Source of the DNA: Myxococcales bacterium
GTDB taxonomy: Bacteria; Myxococcota_A; Polyangia; Polyangiales; Ga0077539
NCBI GenBank assembly: GCA_016793325.1
Contig: JAEUKI010000042.1
Coordinates: forward strand, 50,145-114,144
DNA: 64,000 nt
Reading direction: 5' to 3'
Part shown: one piece after another, positions 47,461 through 56,236 of the stretch
Numbering within the stretch: the first letter of the stretch is position 1
How the letters are laid out: each line of letters starts with the position of its first letter
Notes under the pieces: model-generated
Told to the model about the DNA's origin: nothing
What the model saw: the letters and a program-made list of their open reading frames with translations, nothing else
Databases searched by the model: none
Translations under genes and position numbers: made by a program

Positions 47461-48393
47461 TCAGCCCTGCTCGAACACGAAGGGGATCGTCGCGCTCGAC
47501 GCTGCTTTTTGCGCGGGAAAGCTCCACTCCCGCATCGCGGCGATCATCGCGCGAACGAGCTTCACGCGGTGCTTCTCGTCCGCGCGCGGCACGCGCGTGG
47601 TGTCGCTGAGCACGTCGACGGCCGTGACGCGACCGCGAATCGAGACCTTCACGCGCACCGAGAGCAGCCCCGAGAGCGCGAGGCCCGCGCCGAGCTCGCG
47701 CGACACCACGGGCTCGAGCGAAGCCGTGCGCGACGCGAGCTGTCGCGAAGGGAGCGGCCCGTCGATGAACGGCCGCGGCTGCACGAACCAACCGTGGATC
47801 ACGAGGCGCCCGTGCCGCGGGTCGTGCGTCCCGCGCACCTCGCGAACGCCGTGGGGAATGCGCGGATCGAACACCACCAATCGATTGAACTCGGGCTCGA
47901 TCGCGCGGAGGATCTCGGGCTCTTCGACGCTGCGAATCGAGACGAAGTCCGACCAAAAATCGAGCACCTCGTCGCGGAGCATCAGGGTCTCGCCGCCGCG
48001 AAACACGCGCTGCTTCCACGGCGTCAGCGAGAGGACGAACGCCCACGGCCCGTGCGGCAGGTCGCCGTGCAAGTGCTGAACGCACCCGTCGACGTAGCAC
48101 GACATCCACGGGGGACTGACGTCGTGACAGCCCAGCGTGCGTCGCCCCCATTCGACCAATCGCCTGTGAAATCTCTGGTAGATCTCTGATGGAAAGTACG
48201 TCCACGCGGGCGTTCGAAGCGCGGTGTACTGCCCCGGGACGTGCCAGTAGTCCCACACGAAGCGCCCGGCCGTGGCCGAGCGCGGCTCGGCGAAGCGCTC
48301 GTCGAAGTGCTTTCGAAGCGCGGCGGCTTCGGGCGCGAACGTGTCGACGACGTGCAGTGATCTCGAAGATGAAGCGTGCGTTTTGGTGGCCAT
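47461..48393 (-). CDS. 2OG-Fe(II) oxygenase fused to a TonB/AgmX-like C-terminal domain
   Basis: A 310-residue fusion. Residues about 90-205 form a prolyl-hydroxylase-type double-stranded beta-helix with His109-x-Asp111 (QHLHGDLPHGPW), RVFRGGETLML, distal His181 (DPRIPHGVREV) and Arg196 (HGRLVIHGWFV), which bind iron and 2-oxoglutarate. Residues about 228-310 (GLLSVRVKVSIRGRVTAVDV, MREWSFPAQKA, IPFVFEQG) match the AgmX/TonB C-terminal pattern usually found in outer-membrane or motility proteins. No signal peptide is seen, which is odd for a TonB-like domain. It begins 19 bases after the upstream lipoprotein stop on the same strand. Confidence 0.8.
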   Translation of the reverse strand: MATKTHASSSRSLHVVDTFAPEAAALRKHFDERFAEPRSATAGRFVWDYWHVPGQYTALRTPAWTYFPSEIYQRFHRRLVEWGRRTLGCHDVSPPWMSCYVDGCVQHLHGDLPHGPWAFVLSLTPWKQRVFRGGETLMLRDEVLDFWSDFVSIRSVEEPEILRAIEPEFNRLVVFDPRIPHGVREVRGTHDPRHGRLVIHGWFVQPRPFIDGPLPSRQLASRTASLEPVVSRELGAGLALSGLLSVRVKVSIRGRVTAVDVLSDTTRVPRADEKHRVKLVRAMIAAMREWSFPAQKAASSATIPFVFEQG

Positions 48394-48412
48394 TCGCGGA
48401 GCGTCGCGCACT

Positions 48413-49318
48413 TTATCGACGGAGCAGCCCCACGTCGACCTGACCAACCGAGAGCTGATCGACGAACGCGCCGGTGCTCATCCACAAGCCGCCGTAGGGG
48501 CCCGGCGGAGCGACGAAGCTCGTGCGCTCGGCGTCCGAGCCCATCACGCGAAGCTCGGACACGGGAACGAACGAGACGGCCCAGCTCGTCCCTTCGAGGG
48601 TGATCGCGACGCGCGAGCACTGTCCGATGAGGTCTCCGACGACCTCGTAGCAAATGCCTGGTGAAGTGCAGCCGTTTCGATGGACCACGCGCAGCGTCGT
48701 GAGGATCGAATCGACGGGGCACGCCTCGCGAAAGCCCGAGCCGCCAGAGCCGCCGTGGGCGGGGAGCTCGTTGATGGCGCCGGTGCGCACGGCGTAGGTG
48801 AAGGGCGTTCGCGTGGTGTCGGCGACGATCGAGAGCGGCGCGACGAGCGCGCCGAGGTTGTCGATCACGCCGCCTTTTCGGCCGTAGAACCCGACGAGCA
48901 CCTCGTCGCGGCCGGCGATTCCTTGCGCGCGATTGCCCGAGGCGGCGCCGCGCGAGAGCGGCCCGAAGCGAGGCGGCATCGAGACCGAGACGCCGCGGGG
49001 ACATCCTTCGTCGACGACGCCGTCGCACGTGTCGTCGCGGTCGTTGCACTCTTCGCGCGCCGCGCATCGATCGGGCATCGACGAGGGAACATCCGGTCGA
49101 TCCGGATCGGGCCCGATCGGCGCGTCGATCGAGACGCCTGAGTCCGAGCGCGCGTCGGGCGCGTCGATCGCTTGCGAGTCCATCGCGCTCTCGACGACCG
49201 TGTCGGCGTGCGCGTCGCGGGATTGGAGCTGCTCTTCTTGGGTCGCGCACGCGCCCGACCCGAGGACGAGCAGGGTCGCGATCGAAGCGCGCGGGGCACG
49301 TCGCCAGCGAAGGGCCAT
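48413..49318 (-). CDS. Lipoprotein with MopE-like motif and jacalin-like domain
   Basis: A 301-residue lipoprotein. The signal core ATLLVLGSGACATQ gives a lipobox GSGAC, acylated Cys at about 24. An Asp/Ser-rich linker is followed by ECNDRDDTCDGVVDEGC, the MopE-type Cys/Asp motif common in myxobacterial surface proteins, which can bind copper or calcium. Residues about 130-290 hold GFYGRKGGVIDNLGALVAPL, which resembles the GxxGxxID.L.. strand of jacalin-like lectins, and end in VMGSDAERTSFVAPPGP. It may be a surface sugar- or metal-binding protein. It is followed by the 2OG-oxygenase fusion. Confidence 0.75.
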   Translation of the reverse strand: MALRWRRAPRASIATLLVLGSGACATQEEQLQSRDAHADTVVESAMDSQAIDAPDARSDSGVSIDAPIGPDPDRPDVPSSMPDRCAAREECNDRDDTCDGVVDEGCPRGVSVSMPPRFGPLSRGAASGNRAQGIAGRDEVLVGFYGRKGGVIDNLGALVAPLSIVADTTRTPFTYAVRTGAINELPAHGGSGGSGFREACPVDSILTTLRVVHRNGCTSPGICYEVVGDLIGQCSRVAITLEGTSWAVSFVPVSELRVMGSDAERTSFVAPPGPYGGLWMSTGAFVDQLSVGQVDVGLLRR

Positions 49319-49368
49319 TGCTTCATTGAAGCTACCAACGAGCAGGGAGGGCGTACACTCCGCGCGCC

Positions 49369-50439
49369 ATGAGCGACCAGCGGAGCCCGTCGAACACCGA
49401 GCTCGAACACCACCCGCTCTCGACGCACCTCGACCCCGAGGGGAAGGTGCGGATGGTGGATGTGGGAGAGAAGCCGATCACCGCGCGCAAGGCCGTCGCG
49501 ACGGCGCGGGTGACGATGAGCCCCGAGACCGCGAAGGCGCTTCGCGAGAGGACGACGCCGAAGGGAGACGTCCTCGCGACCGCGCGAATCGCTGGAATTC
49601 AAGCGGCCAAACGCACGCACGAGCTGATCCCTCTCTGCCACGGGATCGCGCTCACCAACGTGTCCGTTGATTTCGTGGCCATCGACGACGACGGCGTCTC
49701 GATCGAGGCGACCGCGCAGGCGAGCGACCGAACCGGGGTCGAGATGGAGGCGCTCACCGCGGCGTCCGTCGCGGCGCTGACCTTGTACGACATGCTGAAG
49801 GGCATCGACCGGGCCATGGTGATCACCGACGTGAGACTCGAGGCGAAGGACGGCGGGCGAAGCGGCTCGTGGCGTCGCGAGTCCCACGAAGCGCACGCTC
49901 ACGCGGCGCACCACCACGAGCGCCACGAACACCAGGGGCACGGGCACAAACACGCGCACAAACACGGCGCGAACGAGCCTGCGCCCGAGGCGGTCGCGGT
50001 GGATCCCGAGGCGTTCGTGTTGACGCGGGACGCGATCGACCTCGCGGCGGTCCGCGCGCGCGTAGCGCACGCGAGCGCGGGAGCCGTGTGCGTCTTCGAG
50101 GGAACGGTTCGCGATCACAACGAGGGGCGCGCGGTGACGCTGCTCGAGTACGAGGCGTACGACAAAATGGTCACCGCGGAGATGCGCCGAATCGCCGAAG
50201 AGCTCCAGCGCGCGCTGCCGGGCGTGCGCCTCGCAGCCACGCATCGCGTCGGCGCTCTGTCGGTCGGCGACACGGCGGTGATCTGCGCGGCGAGCGCGGC
50301 GCATCGCGGAGAAGCGTTCGAAGGAGCGCGTCGGCTCATCGACGAAGTGAAGGCGCGGCTCCCGATCTGGAAGCGCGAGCACGGACCGGACGGACCGTAC
50401 TGGGTCGGCTGGGAGGACGCGCGATGCACGAGCGATTGA
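49369..50439 (+). CDS. moaC/moaE: MoaC-MoaE fusion protein with histidine-rich linker
   Basis: A 356-residue bifunctional molybdenum-cofactor protein. Residues about 15-170 are MoaC, which with MoaA forms cyclic pyranopterin monophosphate (MVDVGEKPITARKAVATARV, TPKGDVLATARIAGIQAAKR, HELIPLCHG, a DRTGVEMEALTAASVAALTL helix). Residues about 172-202 are a linker with 13 His (HAHAAHHHERHEHQGHGHKH). Residues about 215-356 are MoaE, the large subunit of molybdopterin synthase (AGAVCVFEGTVRDHN, LEYEAYDKMVTAEMRRIAEE, HRVGALSVGDTAVICAASAA, ARLPIWKREHG). MoaD is encoded at 53462. The MoaA gene is outside the window. The linker may hold zinc, nickel or copper, by inference. Confidence 0.95.
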   Translation: MSDQRSPSNTELEHHPLSTHLDPEGKVRMVDVGEKPITARKAVATARVTMSPETAKALRERTTPKGDVLATARIAGIQAAKRTHELIPLCHGIALTNVSVDFVAIDDDGVSIEATAQASDRTGVEMEALTAASVAALTLYDMLKGIDRAMVITDVRLEAKDGGRSGSWRRESHEAHAHAAHHHERHEHQGHGHKHAHKHGANEPAPEAVAVDPEAFVLTRDAIDLAAVRARVAHASAGAVCVFEGTVRDHNEGRAVTLLEYEAYDKMVTAEMRRIAEELQRALPGVRLAATHRVGALSVGDTAVICAASAAHRGEAFEGARRLIDEVKARLPIWKREHGPDGPYWVGWEDARCTSD

Positions 50440-50599
50440 CGTGCGGCGCTCGCAGCGCCACGCGCGAACGGAGATTCACGGGATGTTTTTCAAGAGATTT
50501 CGCTTCGAGTGTCACCGCTGAACGGGGCTCGGGGAGCGTCCTGCAAACGACGAGAGCCATGTTCGACCGCACCGCACAGTCACTGACGGAGAACGCTAC

Positions 50600-51724
50600 G
50601 TGCTGAAGTCCCACCTGACCGATCGAAACATTCGCCGACTGCTGACGCTGGCGCTCTTCTTGGGGCTGCTCGCGTTCTTTCGGCACTTGATGATGCTGCT
50701 CGTGTTCTTCGTCGTGTTCGAGCGCTCGATCGGCCTGTTCGCGGGCCTGTTGCAGCGCGCGACGAAGCTCAAGTTTCAGTGGTGCGTGCTCATCGTGGTG
50801 CTCTTGTCGCTCGGCATCGTGACGGGCGGCGTGTGGGCTGGAATCGCGACGATCCGCGCGAAGATCCCCGAGATCGAAGCGGGCGGCGAGACGATCGTGA
50901 ACACGATCCAGCACAGCGAGCTCTACGCGAAGTACGGCCACTCGCTCTCGCACTTTCGCGGGCAAGAGCTGCTCACCCACGCGCGCAACCACGCGGGGGA
51001 CGCGCTGCGCGTGGGCGCCGGGTTCGCGAAAGAGACGCTCTACGTGTTCATCGGGCTCGTGTTCGCGATCGTGTTCTTGCTCGAGCGCGACGAGCTGCAA
51101 GCGTTTCGAGAGAAGCAGTCGATCGACTCTGTTCCGCGGACGTTGATGCGCTATTTCGGGCACGTCGCGGACGCGATCGCCATCACGCTCAAGCTCCAGG
51201 TGATCGTCGCGGTGGTCAACGCCCTCATCACGCTGCCGGTGCTGATCGCGCTCGGGCTCCCGGGCATTCCCGCGCTCGTCGCGATGCTGGTCGTGACGGG
51301 GCTCATCCCGGTCGTGGGCGGCCCCGTGGCGGGCGCGGTGCTCATGACGCTCGCGTACGTCACGAAGGGGCCCGTGGGCCTCGGGATCTTCATCGGCAGC
51401 ACGTTCGTGCTGCACAAGATCGAGAGCTACTACCTCAACCCGAGGCTCACGGCGAAGCACGTGAAGCTCCCGTCGTTCGTGATTATTTCGAGCCTCGTGC
51501 TCTTCGAGCACGCGTTCGGGTTGGTGGGGCTTTTTCTGTCGTTTCCGTCGCTGTACGTGGCGGCGAAGATCCGCGACGAGTGGATCGACCCGGACGAAGA
51601 GCGCCGCGACGAAGAGGCGCTGACCGAGGCGATGCGCGGGGCGCTTCCGAACTTCAAGCTCGCGTTCGCGCGAAAGAAGCAGTCGCTCGAGCAGCCGACA
51701 GCGCCGAAGGAGGGAGAAGAATGA
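50600..51724 (+). CDS. AI-2E-family membrane transporter
   Basis: A 374-residue protein with about seven membrane spans in the PerM/TqsA/AI-2E order: LALFLGLLAFFRHLMMLLVF, WCVLIVVLLSLGIVTGG, LYVFIGLVFAIVFLLERDEL, VIVAVVNALITLPVLIALGL, ALVAMLVVTGLIPVVGGPVA. The C-terminal region SYYLNPRLTAKHVKLPSFV is typical. A charged tail (about 330-374) follows. GTG at 50600 is the start. The stop overlaps moaB as ATGA, so an exporter is coupled to cofactor genes, which is unusual. The substrate is unknown; known members export small signals or ions. Confidence 0.92.
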   Translation: MLKSHLTDRNIRRLLTLALFLGLLAFFRHLMMLLVFFVVFERSIGLFAGLLQRATKLKFQWCVLIVVLLSLGIVTGGVWAGIATIRAKIPEIEAGGETIVNTIQHSELYAKYGHSLSHFRGQELLTHARNHAGDALRVGAGFAKETLYVFIGLVFAIVFLLERDELQAFREKQSIDSVPRTLMRYFGHVADAIAITLKLQVIVAVVNALITLPVLIALGLPGIPALVAMLVVTGLIPVVGGPVAGAVLMTLAYVTKGPVGLGIFIGSTFVLHKIESYYLNPRLTAKHVKLPSFVIISSLVLFEHAFGLVGLFLSFPSLYVAAKIRDEWIDPDEERRDEEALTEAMRGALPNFKLAFARKKQSLEQPTAPKEGEE

Positions 51725-52227
51725 GCGCCCACGAAATCAAACCGCACCCAGGCGCCGCGCCGGTGCGCGCGTTGGTCGTCACAGTGTCCGACTCGCGCGG
51801 CGAGAAGGAGGACACCTCGGGGCCCGTCGCGCGCGAGCGGCTCGAGGCCGCGGGCGCGACCGTGGCGGCGATCGAGCGCGTGAAAGACGAGCAGAGCGAG
51901 ATCACGGCGGTCGTGGTTCGAGCGGTCGCCGACGGATCGTGCGACCTCGTCGTGCTCACCGGAGGAACGGGCGTCGCCCCGCGCGACGTGACGTACGAAG
52001 CGGTCGAGCCGCTGCTCGACAAGCGCTTGGACGGGTTCGGCGAGGCGTTTCGCAGGCTCTCGTGGGAGGAGGTCGGCGCGCGTTCGGTGCTCTCTCGCGC
52101 CGTCGCCGGAACGCGCGGCCGCGTGCTCATCGTGGCCCTCCCCGGCTCTCCCAACGCGGTCCGACTCGCGATCGACAAAGTGCTCGCGGGCATGATGGGA
52201 CACGCGGTCAAACTCCTACGCGGCTGA
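51721..52227 (+). CDS. moaB: Molybdopterin adenylyltransferase-like MoaB/MogA
   Basis: A 168-residue single-domain MoCF protein. Signature residues are RALVVTVSDSRGEKEDTSGP, CDLVVLTGGTGVAPRDVTYE (GGTG of the molybdopterin site) and GRVLIVALPGSPNAVRLAID (PGSP). MogA-type proteins adenylylate molybdopterin to prepare metal insertion by MoeA; MoaB is the near-identical family found in many bacteria. It overlaps the preceding transporter stop (ATGA) and is followed 24 bases later by moeA. Confidence 0.94.
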   Translation: MSAHEIKPHPGAAPVRALVVTVSDSRGEKEDTSGPVARERLEAAGATVAAIERVKDEQSEITAVVVRAVADGSCDLVVLTGGTGVAPRDVTYEAVEPLLDKRLDGFGEAFRRLSWEEVGARSVLSRAVAGTRGRVLIVALPGSPNAVRLAIDKVLAGMMGHAVKLLRG

Positions 52228-52251
52228 CGACAAGAGAGGACACTCGAGAGC

Positions 52252-53469
52252 GTGTTGACCTTCGACGAAGCGCGAAAGCGCGTGATCGAGAGCGCCCCGC
52301 GCGTCGCGACCGAGCGCGTGCTCGTGCACGAAGCCGCAGGGCGCGTGCTTCGAGAGGACGTGCGTTCGCCGGGCGATCTGCCGCCGTTCGACTACAGCGC
52401 GATGGACGGCTACGCGGTGCGCGCAGAGGACACCGTCGGCGCGACCGAGGCCGTGCCCAAGGCGCTCTCTGTGCGCGACGGCGAGAGCCGCGCGGGAGGC
52501 GACGAGCTCCCCGACGTGCTCGCGGGGACGTGCGTGAGGATCTTCACTGGCGCGCGGATCCCCGCGGGCGCGGACGCTGTCGAGATGCAGGAGAACGTCC
52601 GGCGCGACGGCGCGATTGCGCAGATGATTCGCAGCATGACCGCGGGTCAGAACATCCGACGCAGGGGCGAAGACCTCCGCGCAGGCGCCCTCGCGCTCCC
52701 GTCGGGAACGCGACTGACCCCGAGTCAATTGTCACTTCTCACCTCGCTCGGCCGCGTTCGCGTGGTGGTCGCGCGCAGGCCCGTCGTGACGATCGTGGCG
52801 ACCGGTGACGAGCTGCGGTCGCCGGAGGATCCCGAGCGTCCGGGCTCGGTGATCGAGAGCATCTCGCCGGGCGTCGCGGCGTTCGTCGCGCAGTGCGGGG
52901 GTGTGGCGCGGCTCGCGCCGGTCGCGCGCGATCGCGAGGACGAGGTGGTGAACGCGATCCGCGACGCGCTCGCGGGCAGCGACGTCGTCGTGACGATCGG
53001 CGGCGTGTCCGTGGGCGAGCACGACGTCGTTCGCACCGCGCTCGAGCGCGCGGGGGTCACGCTCGACTTCTGGAAGGTCGCCCTCAAGCCCGGAAAGCCC
53101 GTCGCGCTCGGCCACGCCGGCGACAAGCGCTGGCTCGGTCTGCCCGGAAATCCCGCCTCTGCGCTGCTCACGTTTACGCTCTTCGGCGCGCCGTTGCTCC
53201 GCGCGATGCAGGGCGACGACCAGCCGTGCGCGCCCTTTACCGCGGGGTCGCTCACGAAGGCGACGCAACACGGGACCGGACGACTCGAGTTCGTTCGCGC
53301 GGTGCTCGACGAGCGCGCGACGCCCGCGCGCGTCTCGCCCCTCAAGGGGCAGGCCTCTGGCTCGGTGGTCTCGATGGCGCACGCGGACTCGTACGTGCTG
53401 CTCGACGCCGAGCGAGCGAGCTTCGACGAGGGCGCGATGGTTCCGGTGATGAGGCTCCGCGATGTCTGA
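52252..53469 (+). CDS. moeA: Molybdenum cofactor protein MoeA
   Basis: A 405-residue molybdopterin molybdenumtransferase. Domain III/I has PPFDYSAMDGYAVRAEDTVG, the active-site segment, and GTCVRIFTGARIPAGADAVE. The central MoCF domain has GSDVVVTIGGVSVGEHDVV and WKVALKPGKPVALGHAGDKR, LGLPGNPASALLTF (PGNP). The C-terminal domain is the usual small beta barrel. It inserts molybdate into adenylylated molybdopterin. The GTG at 52252 has AGAGAGGA upstream. It overlaps moaD by eight bases. Confidence 0.96.
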   Translation: MLTFDEARKRVIESAPRVATERVLVHEAAGRVLREDVRSPGDLPPFDYSAMDGYAVRAEDTVGATEAVPKALSVRDGESRAGGDELPDVLAGTCVRIFTGARIPAGADAVEMQENVRRDGAIAQMIRSMTAGQNIRRRGEDLRAGALALPSGTRLTPSQLSLLTSLGRVRVVVARRPVVTIVATGDELRSPEDPERPGSVIESISPGVAAFVAQCGGVARLAPVARDREDEVVNAIRDALAGSDVVVTIGGVSVGEHDVVRTALERAGVTLDFWKVALKPGKPVALGHAGDKRWLGLPGNPASALLTFTLFGAPLLRAMQGDDQPCAPFTAGSLTKATQHGTGRLEFVRAVLDERATPARVSPLKGQASGSVVSMAHADSYVLLDAERASFDEGAMVPVMRLRDV

Positions 53470-53734
53470 CGCGCGAGCGGCGAGCGGCGAGACGGTCGTC
53501 GTGCTGTTCTTCGCGGCGGCGCGGGACGCCGCACAAACGAGCGAGTGGCGCACGACGGTGCGCGCTGACGAGACCGTGGCGAGCCTTCGCGAGCGGGTGT
53601 TCGAGGCGTTTCCCGCCTTGAAATCGTGGGCGCGAGCGCTGCGGTTCGCGGTCGACGGCGAGTACGCCAAGGACGACGCCATCGTGCGAGCGGGCAGCGA
53701 AATCGCGGTGATTCCACCGGTGGCGGGCGGATAG
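53462..53734 (+). CDS. moaD: Molybdopterin synthase small subunit MoaD
   Basis: A 90-residue ubiquitin-like sulfur carrier. The fold is visible in VVVLFFAAARDAAQTSEW, RADETVASLRERVFEAFPAL and YAKDDAIVRAGSEIAVIPPV, and the chain ends in PPVAGG with the functional Gly-Gly that carries the thiocarboxylate. It works with the MoaE half of the fusion encoded at 49369. The ATG at 53462 overlaps the moeA stop region by eight bases. Confidence 0.94.
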   Translation: MSDARAASGETVVVLFFAAARDAAQTSEWRTTVRADETVASLRERVFEAFPALKSWARALRFAVDGEYAKDDAIVRAGSEIAVIPPVAGG

Positions 53735-53797
53735 CGAGCGCCGCGTCGAGGCGACACATTCGCGCGGTGGGCAGTGCTACCCTCGCGGCGAGCTTCG

Positions 53798-55216
53798 ATG
53801 TCCAACTCACCTCGCCAGGTTGTCTCCACGGGTCTCGCAGGGCTCGATCGTGCGCTCGGCGGCGGCGCCGTGCTCGTCGAGAAGCTCGCGGCGGTCGCGC
53901 CCTCCACGACGATCCTCGTTCGCGGAGGGCCGGGCGCTGGAAAGAGCTTGTTCGCCCTCTCGCTCGCGAACGGGCTCATCGGCGCGGATCAAACAAAGTT
54001 CGCGCTGTACGTGTGCCTCGAGCAGTCGATGCGCGCGCTGCGCGCGCAGGCCCTCGGGCTCGATCCGGCGATCGACGTCGCGCTGATCGAAGACGGCGCG
54101 TGGGGGCAAGGGCGCCTCCTCTCTGCAGCGCTCGTCGTGTCGCCGGACCACACGCTGGAGAAGGCGATCGACACCGAGCTCCCCGCGCTGCTCGACCAAG
54201 CGGCGGTCGAGCGAAGCCGAGCGCCATTCGTGCTCGTCGTCGACGCGGTCGCGAGCGGCCTCGGCGCCAACGCGAACCGCGCGACGGTCGACGCGCTCTC
54301 GAAGCTCTCGGCGCAGCGCGGGCTCGTGCTCATCGTCGTCGAAGAGTCGAGCGACCTCGCGGCGAGCTCACCCTGGCCGTTCGCGTTCGATCACGTGTTC
54401 GAGCTCGGGATGACCGACGGTCAGCGGACGCTCACGATCGCCAAGGCGCGCTTCGGCGCCGCGGTGCGCGGCCCGCACTTCGTGCGATTCGAGCGGCGGT
54501 TGCGGGTGTTTCCCGCGCTCGAGACGTACACGACGGACGCGAGCCTCGAGGAGTTTGCGACGACGGGCGTGGCGCTCGAGCGAGAGTGGTCGAGGAGCTT
54601 TCCCCTCACGTCCAAGTCCGGTCCGCAGTCGAAGCCGTGGGCCGCGCGCGCGTACGTCGTCGGCGCCAACGAAGCCTTCGTGCGGGACTTCGCGGCGAGC
54701 CTCCTCTTCGCGCCCGCGGTGAAGACCGTCGATGTCGCGATCGAGCTCAGCGCGTCGCGCGCAGACGCCCCTGCGCTTCGTGAGACGTTTCGAAACGCGC
54801 TCGTGATCGCAGGGCGCCTTCCGCCCGAGGCGATCATGGAGGCGTTTCGGCGCATCGTGATGGACCCCTCGCGCGACAAGCTCGGGCGCGTGTTCTGCGG
54901 TGACCTCCGAGAGCTTCGCGCGCGCAGCGCCGCCGAGCAGTGGCAGCCCTTTCTCGTCGCGCTCGGCGACGTGTGTCGGGCGCTCAAGGTTCCGCTGGTG
55001 CTCTGGGACTCGAGCGCCGCGCGGTTCGACGCGCCGAACTTCGTGAACCCCGTTCGCGAGCTCGCGTCGTCGTCATCGATGGCGGACGTGGTCTTCGAGA
55101 TCGTCCCGACGAACGCCCTGCGCGCCGTCGTGCTCGCGCGCGGCAGGCAGTCGGTCCTCGGGTCACCGGAGATCGCGTTCGATCACCTCCTCGCTAGCCT
55201 ACCCACGAATTCATGA
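53798..55216 (+). CDS. RecA/KaiC-like ATPase of unknown role
   Basis: A 472-residue protein. Residues 1-245 are a RecA-like domain: STGLAGLDRALGGG (KaiC/RadA start), Walker A GGPGAGKS (43-50), APFVLVVDAVASGLGA as Walker B and a GLVLIVVEESSDLAASSPWP loop. Residues about 270-472 form a second domain with no recognised motif (AYVVGANEAFVRDFAASLLF, AIMEAFRRIVMDPSRDKLGR), perhaps a degenerate second RecA repeat. Its stop overlaps the start of the sensor kinase (ATGA), so the three following genes form an operon. KaiC/GvpD-like ATPases often pair with signalling proteins. Confidence 0.83.
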   Translation: MSNSPRQVVSTGLAGLDRALGGGAVLVEKLAAVAPSTTILVRGGPGAGKSLFALSLANGLIGADQTKFALYVCLEQSMRALRAQALGLDPAIDVALIEDGAWGQGRLLSAALVVSPDHTLEKAIDTELPALLDQAAVERSRAPFVLVVDAVASGLGANANRATVDALSKLSAQRGLVLIVVEESSDLAASSPWPFAFDHVFELGMTDGQRTLTIAKARFGAAVRGPHFVRFERRLRVFPALETYTTDASLEEFATTGVALEREWSRSFPLTSKSGPQSKPWAARAYVVGANEAFVRDFAASLLFAPAVKTVDVAIELSASRADAPALRETFRNALVIAGRLPPEAIMEAFRRIVMDPSRDKLGRVFCGDLRELRARSAAEQWQPFLVALGDVCRALKVPLVLWDSSAARFDAPNFVNPVRELASSSSMADVVFEIVPTNALRAVVLARGRQSVLGSPEIAFDHLLASLPTNS

Positions 55217-56208
55217 CCACCACCGCACCGCCGACCGAGCCCGCGACCGAGGACGGAAAGGCGCCCTCGACTCCGCCGCGCATTCGCCTCGGGATCGACC
55301 TTCGTTCGCGTCGACTGCGCACCACGAATCGACTCGTGATCTACGTCGCGGGCGTCCCCTCGCTCGCGCTCATCACCGTCGGGATCATCGTGATGGCCAC
55401 AGGAACGGGCGGCCGCGACGTGATCATGGGCGTCTTGATCCTCGGGATGGCCCTCACCGTGGCGACCGCGGTGGTCGTGAGCTCGATCCTCATCGCGCGC
55501 GAGGCAGAGCTCGCGAGGCTCCAGGGCGAGTTCGTCTCGCGCGTCTCGCACGACCTTCGAACGCCTCTCACGTCGATTCAGATGTTCGTCGAGACGCTGC
55601 AGCTCGGACGCGCCAAAGACGCTGAGACAACCCAAGCGTGCCTCGACGCGCTCGGGCAAGAGACTGGGAGGCTCTTGGCGCTCGTCGATCGCTTGCTCGA
55701 CTGGGCTCGGATCGAGAGCGCGCGACGCATCTACGAGCCGCGACGATGCCGCGCGGTCGACGTCGTGAACGCGGCGCTCGACGCGTTCGAGATCGTGCGA
55801 ATTCAGGGCGAAATCGAGCTCGTTCGGGACATCCCCGAGGGCCTTCCGGACATCGACGTCGACGCGCAAGCGATCGTGGACGCGCTGAGCAACGTGCTGC
55901 AAAACGCCGCACGCTACTCGCAGCCGCCGCGCAAGATCTCGATCAGCGCGAAGCTCGTCGGCGACATGGTCGAAGTGTCGATCGCCGACAACGGCCCAGG
56001 GATCCCGTCGAACGAGCGCTCGAAGATCTTCGAGAAGTTCTATCGAGGCACGACCGCGAAGGCGATGGGCATCGGCGGTACGGGCCTCGGGCTCGCGATG
56101 GTGCGCGCGATCGTCGACGCGCACCGAGGGAGCGTCCGCGTCGAGCCCAATTCACCGAACGGGAGCGTTTTCATTCTGGCGCTTCCGCTCGCGGATACGC
56201 CGCACTGA
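55213..56208 (+). CDS. Sensor histidine kinase
   Basis: A 331-residue membrane kinase with two spans (IYVAGVPSLALITVGIIVMA and IMGVLILGMALTVATAVVVS), a short periplasmic loop and no large input domain. HisKA has phosphoacceptor His113 in VSRVSHDLRTPLTSIQMF. HATPase shows ALSNVLQNAARYSQPP (N box), IADNGPGIPSNER (G1), IFEKFYRG (F) and GTGLGLAMVRAI (G2). It pairs with the response regulator 28 bases downstream and overlaps the RecA-like ATPase gene by four bases. The signal is probably sensed within the membrane or through the ATPase. Confidence 0.95.
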   Translation: MTTTAPPTEPATEDGKAPSTPPRIRLGIDLRSRRLRTTNRLVIYVAGVPSLALITVGIIVMATGTGGRDVIMGVLILGMALTVATAVVVSSILIAREAELARLQGEFVSRVSHDLRTPLTSIQMFVETLQLGRAKDAETTQACLDALGQETGRLLALVDRLLDWARIESARRIYEPRRCRAVDVVNAALDAFEIVRIQGEIELVRDIPEGLPDIDVDAQAIVDALSNVLQNAARYSQPPRKISISAKLVGDMVEVSIADNGPGIPSNERSKIFEKFYRGTTAKAMGIGGTGLGLAMVRAIVDAHRGSVRVEPNSPNGSVFILALPLADTPH

Positions 56209-56236
56209 ATCCTCGACGTTTCATCGGAAGGGTGTC

